In this document: positions 25,690-35,346 of the stretch, piece after piece
Layout of the letters: every line of letters begins with the position of its first letter
Numbering within the stretch: position 1 is the stretch's first letter
Origin: an uncultured Lachnospiraceae bacterium
GTDB lineage: Bacteria; Bacillota; Clostridia; Lachnospirales; Lachnospiraceae
DNA length: 64,000 bases
NCBI GenBank assembly: GCA_910577105.1
Contig: CAJTMB010000001.1
Span: forward strand, 1 to 64,000
Direction: 5' to 3'
Program-made: the position numbers and the translations under genes
The notes under the pieces: generated by a model
Databases searched by the model: none
Told to the model about the DNA's origin: nothing
What the model saw: the letters and a program-made list of their open reading frames with translations, nothing else

Positions 25690-26571
25690 TCATGACCCAA
25701 GCTTTCTTCCCGCCGCACGGATATAACATGGCAGCAATTCCCTGCATAAATAAGAGAACCTCGCTATCCAGTATGCCGAAGCCTTTATATGGCAGGCTTT
25801 TGCCGTCTTTGCTCCCTTTCCAAACCTGATGATATATTCTCTCAGGAAAAACTCCCTGCACCCCTTATTTTCCCACAGACAATATTTCCGGTACATAAAC
25901 AGATAATCCTGAAAAATACGCTCGTCCCTTTCGGAAAAAGAATGGGTATACTGCTCTTCATGCAGACCTATGGAAACAAGGGGCTTGTCCGTATGGACAA
26001 ACCGGGGATTCGCCTGCAAAAGATGCAGGTATAATTCCACATCCGACGCCCAGTTGCTTTTTTCATCAAACATGATACCGTTTCTCCGGTATATTGTGTC
26101 ACTGGGCGCACCGATTTCATTACCCATGAAAATATGGCGCCAGTCCTCCTTTAAGCGCGGAATAAACGCTTCGGAAACCTTCCTCTTATAACTTGTTTTT
26201 TCCGAAACCTGAAGACTGTTTGAAAAGGCCAGCCCTGCATCGGGACAGCCGTCCAGCATTTCCACAAATTCCGCCAGACTTTCCGGATAGGTGAACCAGT
26301 CATCCGAAAACATTATCTTAATGTATTCGCCCTGTGCCTTTTCAATCGCCGCATTCCAGTTATAAATATGTCCAAGATTTTCTGAATTGTGTGTGTAATG
26401 AATCCTATTGTCAGAAAATTCACGCACCAGCTCTTCAATTTCATTATTGTCAGAATCGTCTGTGATTACTACTTCAAAATCTGTATAAGACTGCTCCCTG
26501 ACTGATAAAAGCAGACGTTTCACTTCTTTTACGTTATTGTAGGTTGGCACACAAACAGATACTTTCGGCAT
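25690..26571 (-). CDS. Glycosyltransferase family 2
   Basis: A 293-residue GT-A enzyme starting MPKVSVCVPTYNNVKEVKRL. It has the DDSDNNEIEELV segment and an acidic metal motif in FSDDWF near residue 92. The start was chosen at ATG 26571 because GAGGAGG precedes it. The longer frame upstream would overlap the GT17 gene only slightly but has no better site. The enzyme is soluble and its donor is unknown. Confidence 0.87.
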   Translation of the reverse strand: MPKVSVCVPTYNNVKEVKRLLLSVREQSYTDFEVVITDDSDNNEIEELVREFSDNRIHYTHNSENLGHIYNWNAAIEKAQGEYIKIMFSDDWFTYPESLAEFVEMLDGCPDAGLAFSNSLQVSEKTSYKRKVSEAFIPRLKEDWRHIFMGNEIGAPSDTIYRRNGIMFDEKSNWASDVELYLHLLQANPRFVHTDKPLVSIGLHEEQYTHSFSERDERIFQDYLFMYRKYCLWENKGCREFFLREYIIRFGKGAKTAKACHIKASAYWIARFSYLCRELLPCYIRAAGRKLGS

Positions 26572-26591
26572 ATGCAACAGCCTCCTCTTCT

Positions 26592-27557
26592 TCACTGCCT
26601 TCGCAGCAGCTTTTTGACGGATTTCTTGCAAAAGATAACAAAACTTCTGCCTGTTTCCCGAATCCTACGTCTCAGGTGCCTGCCTGCCGCCGTCATTTTC
26701 GTATCCTCGGGCTTTATCAGATGGGCAAAATCCTTCTTGTGCTCCCTTAAATATGCAGGAAAGGTTTCATCGATAGGTACCTGCACAAAAACCGCATCCC
26801 TTCCGAAGATGTCCTCGCCATCCTTGATTTTATCCTCCACTTCTGACAAGACCGATTTTTTATTGTACTCCTGATGCGCCGCAGAGCGCACCTTTTCGGC
26901 AACACGTTTTTTTACATCCTTTTCGCCGCTGCCGCCCATATAACCAAAATGCCAGCCGCCGTCCTCTATGCGTACGCCGTTTTCTTTGCATTTCGGCCAG
27001 CGAAGTTCCCCCAACGGCATGGTTTTTGCCACCTTGTAGCTGCAAATCTTGCTTCCCAGCCATTTTTTTCTTTCCACTCCCGCAAATTCTCCACAGTAAG
27101 CCAGAAGATTGCCCGAAATCTCCTCCATGTTCAGATAACAGTAGAACAGGCGCTGTGCAAGGTGGTACACCTTGTCCTGCTCCCCGTTTTTGTTTTGGCG
27201 GATGGCCTGCACAATTTCCCGCACCTTAACCGGGTTAGGAATCTCATCCAAGTCACTGAAAATAATGATATCGTCATCGGTACACCCCTTTAATCCTCGG
27301 CCCACCGCATTTTTCTGGAAGGTATCCCTCTCATGGGTACCGCCTTCGGGCGTGTCCTCCACCACCAGATGGATTATCTTGTCCTCAAACTCCTTGAACA
27401 AGTCCTTATTTTCCTCGTAATACAACGGCTTTTTCATCCCGGAAAAGGTTTCCGTCGCCTCGCTTATCACAAACTTGTCCACCACGGGGCTCATTACATG
27501 CAGCCTTAGTTTTAACATATCCAGTTCATTAAAAAATTGAAAACAATCGTATACCAT
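26592..27557 (-). CDS. Glycosyltransferase family 17-like
   Basis: A 321-residue protein similar to GT17 (beta-1,4-N-acetylglucosaminyltransferase III family). It opens MVYDCFQFFNELDMLKLRLH. It also has FVISEATETFSG and the acidic motif IIIFSDLDEIPNP at residues about 97-109, the probable metal/nucleotide site. In animals GT17 bisects N-glycans; bacterial members occur in polysaccharide loci and their products are mostly unassigned. It is the first of a short run of unusual families (GT17, DUF5672, GT11). Confidence 0.82.
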   Translation of the reverse strand: MVYDCFQFFNELDMLKLRLHVMSPVVDKFVISEATETFSGMKKPLYYEENKDLFKEFEDKIIHLVVEDTPEGGTHERDTFQKNAVGRGLKGCTDDDIIIFSDLDEIPNPVKVREIVQAIRQNKNGEQDKVYHLAQRLFYCYLNMEEISGNLLAYCGEFAGVERKKWLGSKICSYKVAKTMPLGELRWPKCKENGVRIEDGGWHFGYMGGSGEKDVKKRVAEKVRSAAHQEYNKKSVLSEVEDKIKDGEDIFGRDAVFVQVPIDETFPAYLREHKKDFAHLIKPEDTKMTAAGRHLRRRIRETGRSFVIFCKKSVKKLLRRQ

Positions 27558-27566
27558 GGCTTTCCT

Positions 27567-28277
27567 CTATTTTCTTCTGCGAAAATCGGGATATTCCGCA
27601 TTGGTTCCCATCCATTTATGAAATACAAACGGGGTGATTCCTTCTATCTCCGGTATCATATTTTCATGCCCGAAATACTTTGCAACTTCAAGGGGCGCAA
27701 TCTTCATCCCTTCCGCCTCCAGCAGATGCCTGATTTTACAGCAGATAAAGCCATCCTCGTTGTAATATACAACTCCGTTCAACTCTTCCCCTTCCCAGGG
27801 CACGCCCGCTTTCCTCGGAAAATCCATCAGACGTTTGCTGCGGATGGACACGCTGTTTCCCACCCGGCAGATATTTCCGTAAATATCCCGGTAAGTTGTG
27901 GTATCCCCTTCCTTCGGCAGCGGCCACGGGGAACCGATATAGTCATACTCCAAAAAAGCATCCTGCCAAACTTCCGGATGTACGACAAATCCGTCATAAT
28001 GCACCAGAAGGGCAAATTCCGTATCCACATAGTCACCCATGTTGTAAACTGTTTCATAATTAAAACGATTGATGTCGTTAAGCTTATCAATGTGCTTATA
28101 TGTGATTTCTTTTGGAAGAAACAGTGGTTTCCTGTGCGTCACCAGTACCGCTTCCCCGAAATCAATGCCCCGCATACTGTATTGCAATGCTTTTATGGTT
28201 TCCTTAATTTTTACGCTTGTCATGGCAAGCAGCGTCACGTTTGGAAGCTGCAGCTTTCCATTCTTTATTTCAGCCAT
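27567..28277 (-). CDS. DUF5672 domain protein, probable glycosyltransferase
   Basis: A 236-residue soluble protein that matches the DUF5672 family in its central block: LLVHYDGFVVHPEVWQDAF, then YDYIGSPWP, and GNSVSIRSKRLMDF. DUF5672 proteins are found in glycan loci and are thought to be glycosyltransferases, but I know of no defined reaction. The HYDGFV block could supply the acidic nucleotide-binding residue. It lies between the GT17 and GT11 genes with gaps under 20 bp. Confidence 0.72.
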   Translation of the reverse strand: MAEIKNGKLQLPNVTLLAMTSVKIKETIKALQYSMRGIDFGEAVLVTHRKPLFLPKEITYKHIDKLNDINRFNYETVYNMGDYVDTEFALLVHYDGFVVHPEVWQDAFLEYDYIGSPWPLPKEGDTTTYRDIYGNICRVGNSVSIRSKRLMDFPRKAGVPWEGEELNGVVYYNEDGFICCKIRHLLEAEGMKIAPLEVAKYFGHENMIPEIEGITPFVFHKWMGTNAEYPDFRRRK

Positions 28278-28292
28278 TTTTTATCCTCATTT

Positions 28293-29333
28293 CTATGCTG
28301 CATGAATGCCCATATACCGGCGGAGCCGTCTTATGACGCCCCTTCCTATCTTTGTCAGATAACACCGGCCGTAATACGCTTTGCTCAAAAGCTTGTAACA
28401 CCACAGCCTAAAGCCTTTTGGTTTTTTATTCAGACGGCGGAAACGGCGGGAGGCTTTTTTGTATTCCTCCAGTTCCTCCCTGCATTCCTCTGCCGTATAT
28501 AGCTTTCCTTTTCTGTCCATGTACATAAATTCATCATAGATATTCTGCTCACCGGACCAGTAACCGTCCGACACGTTATGCCTCGCCCAATACTTGGGGG
28601 CAATGGCAAGCTTTAAAGTCGTGCTGGTATATGCAGGGAAAAAAGCAAAAGAAGAATTTGACAGTATCAGATAACAGGCATTCTTCAGCCTGACATAGTC
28701 CTCATGCAGGCTGCCGTGCAGCGCCTTGATGCCCGGAAACAGTTTTGCCGCCGCCTCCACATCATCCGTCACAATCAAAAACTCCATATCTGCCCGCACC
28801 TTCTTCATCTGCCGCATGGCATCAATCCAGTAGCGTTTCCGCAGGTACAGTTCCGGGCTTGATGTATACTCCCCTCCCCTTATATTGAGGATGCAAAGGT
28901 TTTCCCGGCTGTATTCAAAAGAATCGTACTCCGCCTTCACCCGGAGCCACTTTTTAATATCTTCCTTGTATTCACGGAAATAATCCTGTGACTGTATGTT
29001 GCCGCCAATCAACGTCTTATCAGGTATCTGCACAAGGGCTTCGTCCGTTCCGGCAACATATGCGCCATGTGTTAAATCATGAATGGAATTGGGGAGAAAC
29101 AGCCTGTCCTCATTTTCCTGATACCGGCTCTCATAATCCTCCTTTTCAGAAGGCTCTCCCATATCCAAATCCATAAAATACAAGCCCTTTTGGCTATACC
29201 TGTCGTTACCCAGAATCTGCCTGCCCAATATACTGAAGTCATATCCGTTTTTTTGGGCCAGACACCGCGTCGCTACATAACAAAACAACTGGTTTCCGAA
29301 TCCCTGCCCCTTTAACAGCTCTGTTCCTATCAT
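28293..29333 (-). CDS. GT11-like alpha-1,2-fucosyltransferase family protein
   Basis: A 346-residue GT11-type protein. The N-terminal LLKGQGFGNQLFCYVATRCLA matches the family's G-G-L-G-N-Q-hydrophobic-F-Y opening. The GDP-binding motif of the family (H-x-R-R-G-D-Y) appears here as NIRGGEY, so His, one Arg and the Asp are changed. LSNSSFAFFPAY corresponds to the usual N-S-S-F-S-W-W block, also altered. The activity may therefore differ from classic fucosyl transfer. Compare the canonical GT11 domain at 31155-33080. Confidence 0.75.
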   Translation of the reverse strand: MIGTELLKGQGFGNQLFCYVATRCLAQKNGYDFSILGRQILGNDRYSQKGLYFMDLDMGEPSEKEDYESRYQENEDRLFLPNSIHDLTHGAYVAGTDEALVQIPDKTLIGGNIQSQDYFREYKEDIKKWLRVKAEYDSFEYSRENLCILNIRGGEYTSSPELYLRKRYWIDAMRQMKKVRADMEFLIVTDDVEAAAKLFPGIKALHGSLHEDYVRLKNACYLILSNSSFAFFPAYTSTTLKLAIAPKYWARHNVSDGYWSGEQNIYDEFMYMDRKGKLYTAEECREELEEYKKASRRFRRLNKKPKGFRLWCYKLLSKAYYGRCYLTKIGRGVIRRLRRYMGIHAA

Positions 29334-29361
29334 GCCGCGTCCTTCCCGGTGTGTAGGTACA

Positions 29362-31113
29362 CTAATCCTTTTTCTGGTCCATAATCTTGCCGTTTTCTAC
29401 CCGGTAAATCACATCACACTGTTCAATCGTATTCAGCCTGTGTGCAATAATCACCATTGTCTTTTTGCCGTGGAAACTGTTGACTGCCTCCATAACCGCT
29501 TTTTCCGTGGCATTGTCCAGAGCTGAGGTCGCCTCGTCAAACACCAGAATATCGGGATTGTGGTACAACGCCCTGGCAATGCCCAGACGCTGTCTTTCCC
29601 CGCCGGAAATACGCACACCCCTGTCGCCGATGGAAGTATCCAGTCCGTCCGGAAGCGCTTCCACAAATTTTTTCATCTGTGCATCCTCCAGCACCTGCCA
29701 TATCCGCTTGTCGTCAATCTCTTCCTTTGCCACCCCAAACGCTATATTGTCCCTGATGGAATCATCGGAAAGGTAAATGGACTGGGGGATATAGCCAATA
29801 TTGGACAGCCATGACGGATAATTATCAAACACATTTCTATCGCCGCATAAAATGCTCCCTTCCTGAGGGCGCAACAGTCCCAAAAATATATCAATGGCTG
29901 TGGACTTTCCCGCACCGGAGGGTCCCACCACACCCACGGACTTTCCGTAGGGCACCACCATATCGGCATGGTCCAATATTTTTTTCTCGGTATTGGGATA
30001 GGCATACGTAATATCTTTCAGGACAATATCATTGTCAATCACAACCGGCTCCTCATTCTCGGGGGGAATCCGTACAAAACGGCCGTTCTTTTTATAATTG
30101 GAAAAATCCACATGATGATATACATAGTCCAAAGAAGGCTCATAAAAAGCAATATCGGTGAGATATGTGTTGATGCGGTTCATGCTGGGCATGAGACGAA
30201 TTACCGCTGTTGCAAACACTGTTATGGTAGTCAGCAGGTTCTTTATGTCCCATCCGGCCGCTATATATAAAGCAAGGTAGGACAATACGCCGATAATGCA
30301 GGTGGTTTCTATAATCGTCCGGGGAAGATTGTTTAAGACAGCGTATTTTACCGTTAAATCTGTCCCCCGTTTTGTATGTTTCTCATAAAAAGAAGCAAAA
30401 AAGTGCTCCCTGCCCAACACCTTCACATCTTTAATGCCGTAAACCGCCTTGGTCCTCCAGCGGCCGGCAACACTCTGTACTTCCTGATTTTCTTTTCCCA
30501 GCCTGTTTAATCTGGGCTCTAAAACCTTTACTATGACAATAGACATCACTATCATCAGCACCATCATGCTCAGCGTCATTTTAAAATCAAAAACCAGCAT
30601 CACGGTAAACAGGCATACTGCCACCACCACTTCCGTTGCCAGCTTAATTAAAGATAACAAAAGCTGAAATGCCCGGGGAATATCGCTGTCAAGAATACGG
30701 AAAATAGTCGGAATGTCCGCATTCAAGTAAAACTCATAAGGACGGTTTAAATACTCCTCCAGCATATAACTACCCGCCCTGTGCTGGTTGTAGTTTACAA
30801 ACCTGGCCTGCACATATGCCAGAAACAACAGGTAAGCGTTTTTTACCACAAATATAAAAATCACTGCAACAAGAAGCAGCAGCACAAAGCTGTTCATGTT
30901 TTCAATGTGCAGCGTTTCGCAAATCATCTTTACATATTTATTCTGTTTCATGCCTTCCATGTCCAGAATGGCATTTATCAGCGGAAACACCATGGACACA
31001 CCCAGTGTTTCAAGCAGGCCTCCTATCAGAATCAGGACACCGAGTCCCCATACCCGCTTCTGCTGCTTTTTGTTCATTATATAGGATAATTTTTTCAGAA
31101 TGTTCTTATTCAA
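29362..31113 (-). CDS. PglK-like ABC transporter, second copy
   Basis: A 583-residue half-transporter with six N-terminal helices and a C-terminal ATPase. The ATPase has GPSGAGKST, the signature ISGGERQRLG, ILVFDEATSALD and AHRL. It is of the same PglK-like type as 21291-23027 but clearly diverged, so a recent duplication is unlikely. It starts at TTG 31113 with GGGAG six bases upstream. Its neighbours are the two GT11 genes, which suggests it serves the glycan made by that block. Confidence 0.82.
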   Translation of the reverse strand: MNKNILKKLSYIMNKKQQKRVWGLGVLILIGGLLETLGVSMVFPLINAILDMEGMKQNKYVKMICETLHIENMNSFVLLLLVAVIFIFVVKNAYLLFLAYVQARFVNYNQHRAGSYMLEEYLNRPYEFYLNADIPTIFRILDSDIPRAFQLLLSLIKLATEVVVAVCLFTVMLVFDFKMTLSMMVLMIVMSIVIVKVLEPRLNRLGKENQEVQSVAGRWRTKAVYGIKDVKVLGREHFFASFYEKHTKRGTDLTVKYAVLNNLPRTIIETTCIIGVLSYLALYIAAGWDIKNLLTTITVFATAVIRLMPSMNRINTYLTDIAFYEPSLDYVYHHVDFSNYKKNGRFVRIPPENEEPVVIDNDIVLKDITYAYPNTEKKILDHADMVVPYGKSVGVVGPSGAGKSTAIDIFLGLLRPQEGSILCGDRNVFDNYPSWLSNIGYIPQSIYLSDDSIRDNIAFGVAKEEIDDKRIWQVLEDAQMKKFVEALPDGLDTSIGDRGVRISGGERQRLGIARALYHNPDILVFDEATSALDNATEKAVMEAVNSFHGKKTMVIIAHRLNTIEQCDVIYRVENGKIMDQKKD

Positions 31114-31154
31114 TATTTTCTCCCAGCCTTTTCCATCGCATTATGCTTATTTTA

Positions 31155-33080
31155 CTAAATATCGCCGGAAATAGCAAGCATTCCCTCCGCGTAGATGTCA
31201 CTGCAGTCCCTGCCGTTCAGCCACTTCGCCGGGGCAATCACTATTTTATCATGACGGGGGTTCAGCCATGCCCCCCACCAGCTAAAGCTGGAATTGGCAA
31301 TAATATGATGCCTGCACCGGCTCATCAGCAGCATATCCAGATAACCGGCGTCCTCACCGTTGCAGTCCACAATTTCAAAATCATTGCCCGCCATATGCTC
31401 CCTTGCCCAGTCCGCATCATTGGTAAAGACAAAAAATTTTGCGTCTTTCACCCTTTCCCGTATCAGGGCAACAGCCCTCTCATAGTACTGCGGCGTACAG
31501 ATGCCGCCGTAAACTTCCCGCTGCTCCTTTGCCAGATAATCCCCCCTGCGGATATGGATGCTGACGGCATTGCAGGCATCGATTCTTTCCAGTACTTTTC
31601 TGCTTTCTCCGGGTATTTCACAGCGGAAGTTAAACGCCTTGCGCAGTTCGCTTTCCACATCCTTAAAATATTTTTCCGACTGCCAGCACCCTTCATAATA
31701 GGCGCACTCCTGCGAAAAGGCCTCCGGGTTGAAGTTAAACTGCTTTTCTATATAGGACTTCTTTTTCCTCCCGAAAAGCTTCCTGCGGATACGGCTTACC
31801 AATTTCATGGAAGAGTCCGTCAAAATCCGCATTTCCGCTGCCGTAGGCCGCTCATAAGTGATGCCAAATGCTTTATGGAGATGCTTTTGTCTTGTCCCCG
31901 CAGCCTGATAACCCGATTCATCCTCTATTTTTGCCATCTTTCCCAAAAATAAAAGCTTCCGGTAAAAAGCGTACTGAAACATCTGGTTACCCAGCCCTCC
32001 TGTCAGCTGCACCACATGCAGATGCTCCACCTTCTCCTTTAAGAGTTTTCTTTCCTTGCATGGAATCACATACCTGTCATTCAGCGCCATTGCGATGCGG
32101 TACAGGATGGGAGAGCATAAAAATATCTTCATTTTCTTTTCTTCGTTGGCATTTGCCGACAAGCTGTGATAGGCGGCGTCAAAATTCTCCTGTCCCCGAA
32201 TCAGCTTCTCCAGTTTTTTCAAATTCTGTTTCCTTTTGCCGCGTTCTTCTTTTGTGCGGCACTTACTCCTTGCAAACGCCGTATAAGTAAGCAGCATCCT
32301 CTTATACACAAAAAAATCATGGCAGTCTGCCAAATCCGGCTCCCCAAGCTCCCGAAGGTAACGGGAACGCTCAAAATAAGCCGGCATCTGGTCCGTCAGT
32401 ATCCTTTCATTGACGCCTGCCGCCATGATGCTCCCCTCACGCTCCAAAACATAGTTATAATAAGCCTTGTCCAGATAGACGGTTTTCTCTGCCCTGCCGA
32501 AAAGCTTTGCGGTATATACAATGTCTTCATATAACTTGCCCTTGGGAAACTGCAGGCCCTCCGCAAACTCCCGGCGGTACAGCTTATTCCATGCGGCATT
32601 CTGAATTTGGAAACGCTCGTCCTCCTCAATGTAAACCTTAAGCGCTTCCCTGCCCTCAAAAACCGTAATTTTATCCGTAGATTCATCCACCACCCTGTCA
32701 GGGTAGATGCATTTGTACCTGCATACTGCAACCTCCGCCTGATAGTCCTTTATGGCCTCAAGCATCACACCGTACATTTCCTTCTCAACCCAGTCATCCC
32801 CGTCCACATAGGCAATATATTCCCCTTCTGCCGCCGCTGCTCCGGTATTTCTGGCATCGGAAAGCCCACCGTTTTCCTTGTGAATCACCTTCACCCGGCT
32901 GTCCCTTTCCGCATACTTATCACACAAAACGCCGCTTTCATCTGTGGAACCATCATCCACAAGAATGATTTCCAGATTGCGGTAAGTCTGGTTCAAAAGA
33001 GAATCCACACACCGCCCCAGATACTGCTCTATGTTGTAAACGGCCACAATGATTGAGATTTTTTCCTTAAAAGCTTCCAT
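31155..33080 (-). CDS. Bifunctional GT2-GT11 glycosyltransferase fusion
   Basis: A 641-residue fusion of two glycosyltransferases. Residues 1 to about 300 are a GT2 domain (ISIIVAVYNIEQYLGRCVDS, LVDDGSTDES, YVDGDDW at 91-97). After a linker, residues about 355-641 are a GT11 domain with LTGGLGNQMFQYAFYRKL, the canonical HIRRGDY at 509-515 and ANSSFSWWGAWLN. The C-terminal half should use GDP-fucose or a related GDP-sugar. The fusion would add two consecutive sugars. Each domain looks full-length. A second GT11 gene lies at 28293. Confidence 0.88.
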   Translation of the reverse strand: MEAFKEKISIIVAVYNIEQYLGRCVDSLLNQTYRNLEIILVDDGSTDESGVLCDKYAERDSRVKVIHKENGGLSDARNTGAAAAEGEYIAYVDGDDWVEKEMYGVMLEAIKDYQAEVAVCRYKCIYPDRVVDESTDKITVFEGREALKVYIEEDERFQIQNAAWNKLYRREFAEGLQFPKGKLYEDIVYTAKLFGRAEKTVYLDKAYYNYVLEREGSIMAAGVNERILTDQMPAYFERSRYLRELGEPDLADCHDFFVYKRMLLTYTAFARSKCRTKEERGKRKQNLKKLEKLIRGQENFDAAYHSLSANANEEKKMKIFLCSPILYRIAMALNDRYVIPCKERKLLKEKVEHLHVVQLTGGLGNQMFQYAFYRKLLFLGKMAKIEDESGYQAAGTRQKHLHKAFGITYERPTAAEMRILTDSSMKLVSRIRRKLFGRKKKSYIEKQFNFNPEAFSQECAYYEGCWQSEKYFKDVESELRKAFNFRCEIPGESRKVLERIDACNAVSIHIRRGDYLAKEQREVYGGICTPQYYERAVALIRERVKDAKFFVFTNDADWAREHMAGNDFEIVDCNGEDAGYLDMLLMSRCRHHIIANSSFSWWGAWLNPRHDKIVIAPAKWLNGRDCSDIYAEGMLAISGDI

Positions 33081-33095
33081 TTTTTCATTTCCTTT

Positions 33096-35345
33096 TTACA
33101 TAAGCATTTCTATCTGCTTTTTATACCGCTCTACCGAAAAGTCCCTGCTTCTTTCCAATGCATGTTCCCTGCCCTTTTCCAAAAGCTTTGCATCTGTCAG
33201 TACTTTTACGGCTTCCTCTGCCATAATGCGCTCTTCTTCCTCCACTGCCGAAGCATCCAGATTCTTTTCGGGATTTAAAACCGGAAGCAGAATGCCGTAC
33301 TTTCCATAATAGACCCGATGCTCGTCCGCCGCCTCCCTGTAATCCTCCATGAAAATCTCAGCAGGCCCTGTTTTGCAGTTCACCGACATAGCCGGCACTC
33401 CCGCTGCCATGGCTTCTATCAGGGAATTGGGAAATCCTTCCGTAATCGACGTCATAATATACAGGGACGCCCTGCTTAAATAACAAAACGGATTTTTCTG
33501 CACGCCGGTGAACAATACGCTTCCTGCAATTCCCAAATCTGCCGCAAGCTTTTTGTATTGTGTAAATTCCCCTTCGCCGATTATCATAAGCTTCGCATCG
33601 GGAATCTCCTTTTTTACCAGTGCAAAGCCCTTGAGCAGGTGCCAGAAGCCTTTTACATCATCCTCCCTGCTCATGGACGCAATAATCGGTCCGTTTCCTT
33701 TCAGAAAAGCTTCATGCGCTTTATCCGGCTCTCTTTCCGTCAGTTCCCGTATTGCTTTGGTGTCACATGGGTTGTAAAGGCACTCCACCCGTACGGGATG
33801 ATACAGCAGTTTTACATCATCCGCCATCACCTGTGCGCAGCAGATTACTTTATCCGCTCTTTTGCAGGTCAGGTTCATGGCATGTTTATCCTCCAATGCC
33901 CCATATCCCCTGATGCCTATCCAGACTTCGTCCTTTCCCTTCGACAATGCGTTTACCAGATTGGCCGAAGGGCCAAAGCTGTATGTGATATGGATATTCT
34001 TTTCTCTTTTTAACCGCTTTGCTTTTTTTCTCCTCAAAAGCACATTCAGGATTTTACCTAAAATGCCCGGCCTGCTTGGAAGGTTTAAGTCTGATACTTC
34101 TATGCCTGTCACGTCATAAAACATATCCTTTGAGGTAAAAACCGCAATCCTGACATTGCACACGTCTTTTAACAGATGCGCCGTCAACGCGCAAATCCGT
34201 TCAAATCCGCCCTGATGGAGCAGCGGAACCATAAGCAGCAGGTTTTTCCTGTAAATTTTTTCGTACCTTTCCATCTGGGACGCTATGTCAAATCCTGCCT
34301 CTTTTACCTCTGCAAGCCTGCCGGCGCGCTCATAGCCGCAATGCCCCAAAACATAGTCCGCCCATTCTGCCGCCGTCTTTTCCAGACTGTAAAACTCTAC
34401 CAAATCCGTAACCTTTACCTCTTTGGTAACCGTATCGGAAACAAGGCATCTGAGTCCGGCAGTCTGCGCCTCCACAACCGTGCCCGGCAATCCCTCGTAC
34501 AAAGACGGAAATACCAGAAAATCAAAAGCCTGATAAAACGGGCCTGCCTGTGCCTGATTGCCGAGGAAAAAAACAGCCTCCGAAATTCCCAGTTCTGCCG
34601 CCTGTTTTTTTACCGCACCCATCAGCTCTCCTTCGCCCAAGAGCAGCAGAACCGCGTCCTTTCTTTTTTTATATATCTCACAAAATATCTTTAGCAGAAA
34701 CACATGGTTTTTCGGCGTGCGGAAACTGCCCACATGTCCGATTACCAGTTTATCTTCCAAATCCAGTTTTTTCCTCATGGTATCCCGCTGTGAAACGTCA
34801 TACACATATTTTGAGGCATCAATGGCGTTGGGAATGACTTCTGTTTTTCCTTCCCTCGCCCATTTTTTTCCGTAGACGGATTCACATGCCGCCCCGGAAC
34901 AGCCCAGACAGTAATCCGCCCTGTATTTTAAAGGAAATCTGATAATTCTTGTAAGAATACCCTTTATCCCGCCCGAAACCCCGGCGCTCCTTGCATGGGC
35001 AATCGCAACCAGCACGCCCGCCTTCTTTGCCATCGGCAGATAAATGGAAGCCGTGCTTGTCATATGCCCGTGTACCGCCCGAAATTCATGGTGCACGGAA
35101 AAAAAGCGTTTCAAAGCCCTTTTATATGCAAACCAGTTATACACCTTAAAACGGGGAATGCGGTAAACATTCCCCCCCAGGTCCCTGATTTCTTTCTCAA
35201 AATGTTCCTCCGCAGAGGAATGCACCAAAAAATCAAACTGTATTTTTTTTCTGTCAATATGACGGTACAAATCCATAATCCGGCTTTCCGCACCACCCAG
35301 ATTAAGCCCTCCCAATACGTGGAGTATTCTGATAGGTTCTTTCAT
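33096..35345 (-). CDS. Tandem GT4-GT4 glycosyltransferase
   Basis: A protein of about 749 residues with two GT4-type units in tandem. The first (about 1-368) starts ILHVLGGLNLGGAESRIMDL and has SLYEGLPGTVVEAQTAG. The second (about 369-749) starts LLMVPLLHQGGFERICALTA and has SITEGFPNSLIEAMAAGVP. Both keep the C-terminal EX7E region, so both could be active. I start it at ATG 35345, which has GGAGG five bases upstream and sits just past the previous stop. Adjacent GT genes suggest it adds two residues of the same repeat unit. Confidence 0.87.
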   Translation of the reverse strand: MKEPIRILHVLGGLNLGGAESRIMDLYRHIDRKKIQFDFLVHSSAEEHFEKEIRDLGGNVYRIPRFKVYNWFAYKRALKRFFSVHHEFRAVHGHMTSTASIYLPMAKKAGVLVAIAHARSAGVSGGIKGILTRIIRFPLKYRADYCLGCSGAACESVYGKKWAREGKTEVIPNAIDASKYVYDVSQRDTMRKKLDLEDKLVIGHVGSFRTPKNHVFLLKIFCEIYKKRKDAVLLLLGEGELMGAVKKQAAELGISEAVFFLGNQAQAGPFYQAFDFLVFPSLYEGLPGTVVEAQTAGLRCLVSDTVTKEVKVTDLVEFYSLEKTAAEWADYVLGHCGYERAGRLAEVKEAGFDIASQMERYEKIYRKNLLLMVPLLHQGGFERICALTAHLLKDVCNVRIAVFTSKDMFYDVTGIEVSDLNLPSRPGILGKILNVLLRRKKAKRLKREKNIHITYSFGPSANLVNALSKGKDEVWIGIRGYGALEDKHAMNLTCKRADKVICCAQVMADDVKLLYHPVRVECLYNPCDTKAIRELTEREPDKAHEAFLKGNGPIIASMSREDDVKGFWHLLKGFALVKKEIPDAKLMIIGEGEFTQYKKLAADLGIAGSVLFTGVQKNPFCYLSRASLYIMTSITEGFPNSLIEAMAAGVPAMSVNCKTGPAEIFMEDYREAADEHRVYYGKYGILLPVLNPEKNLDASAVEEEERIMAEEAVKVLTDAKLLEKGREHALERSRDFSVERYKKQIEMLM

Positions 35346-35346
35346 G

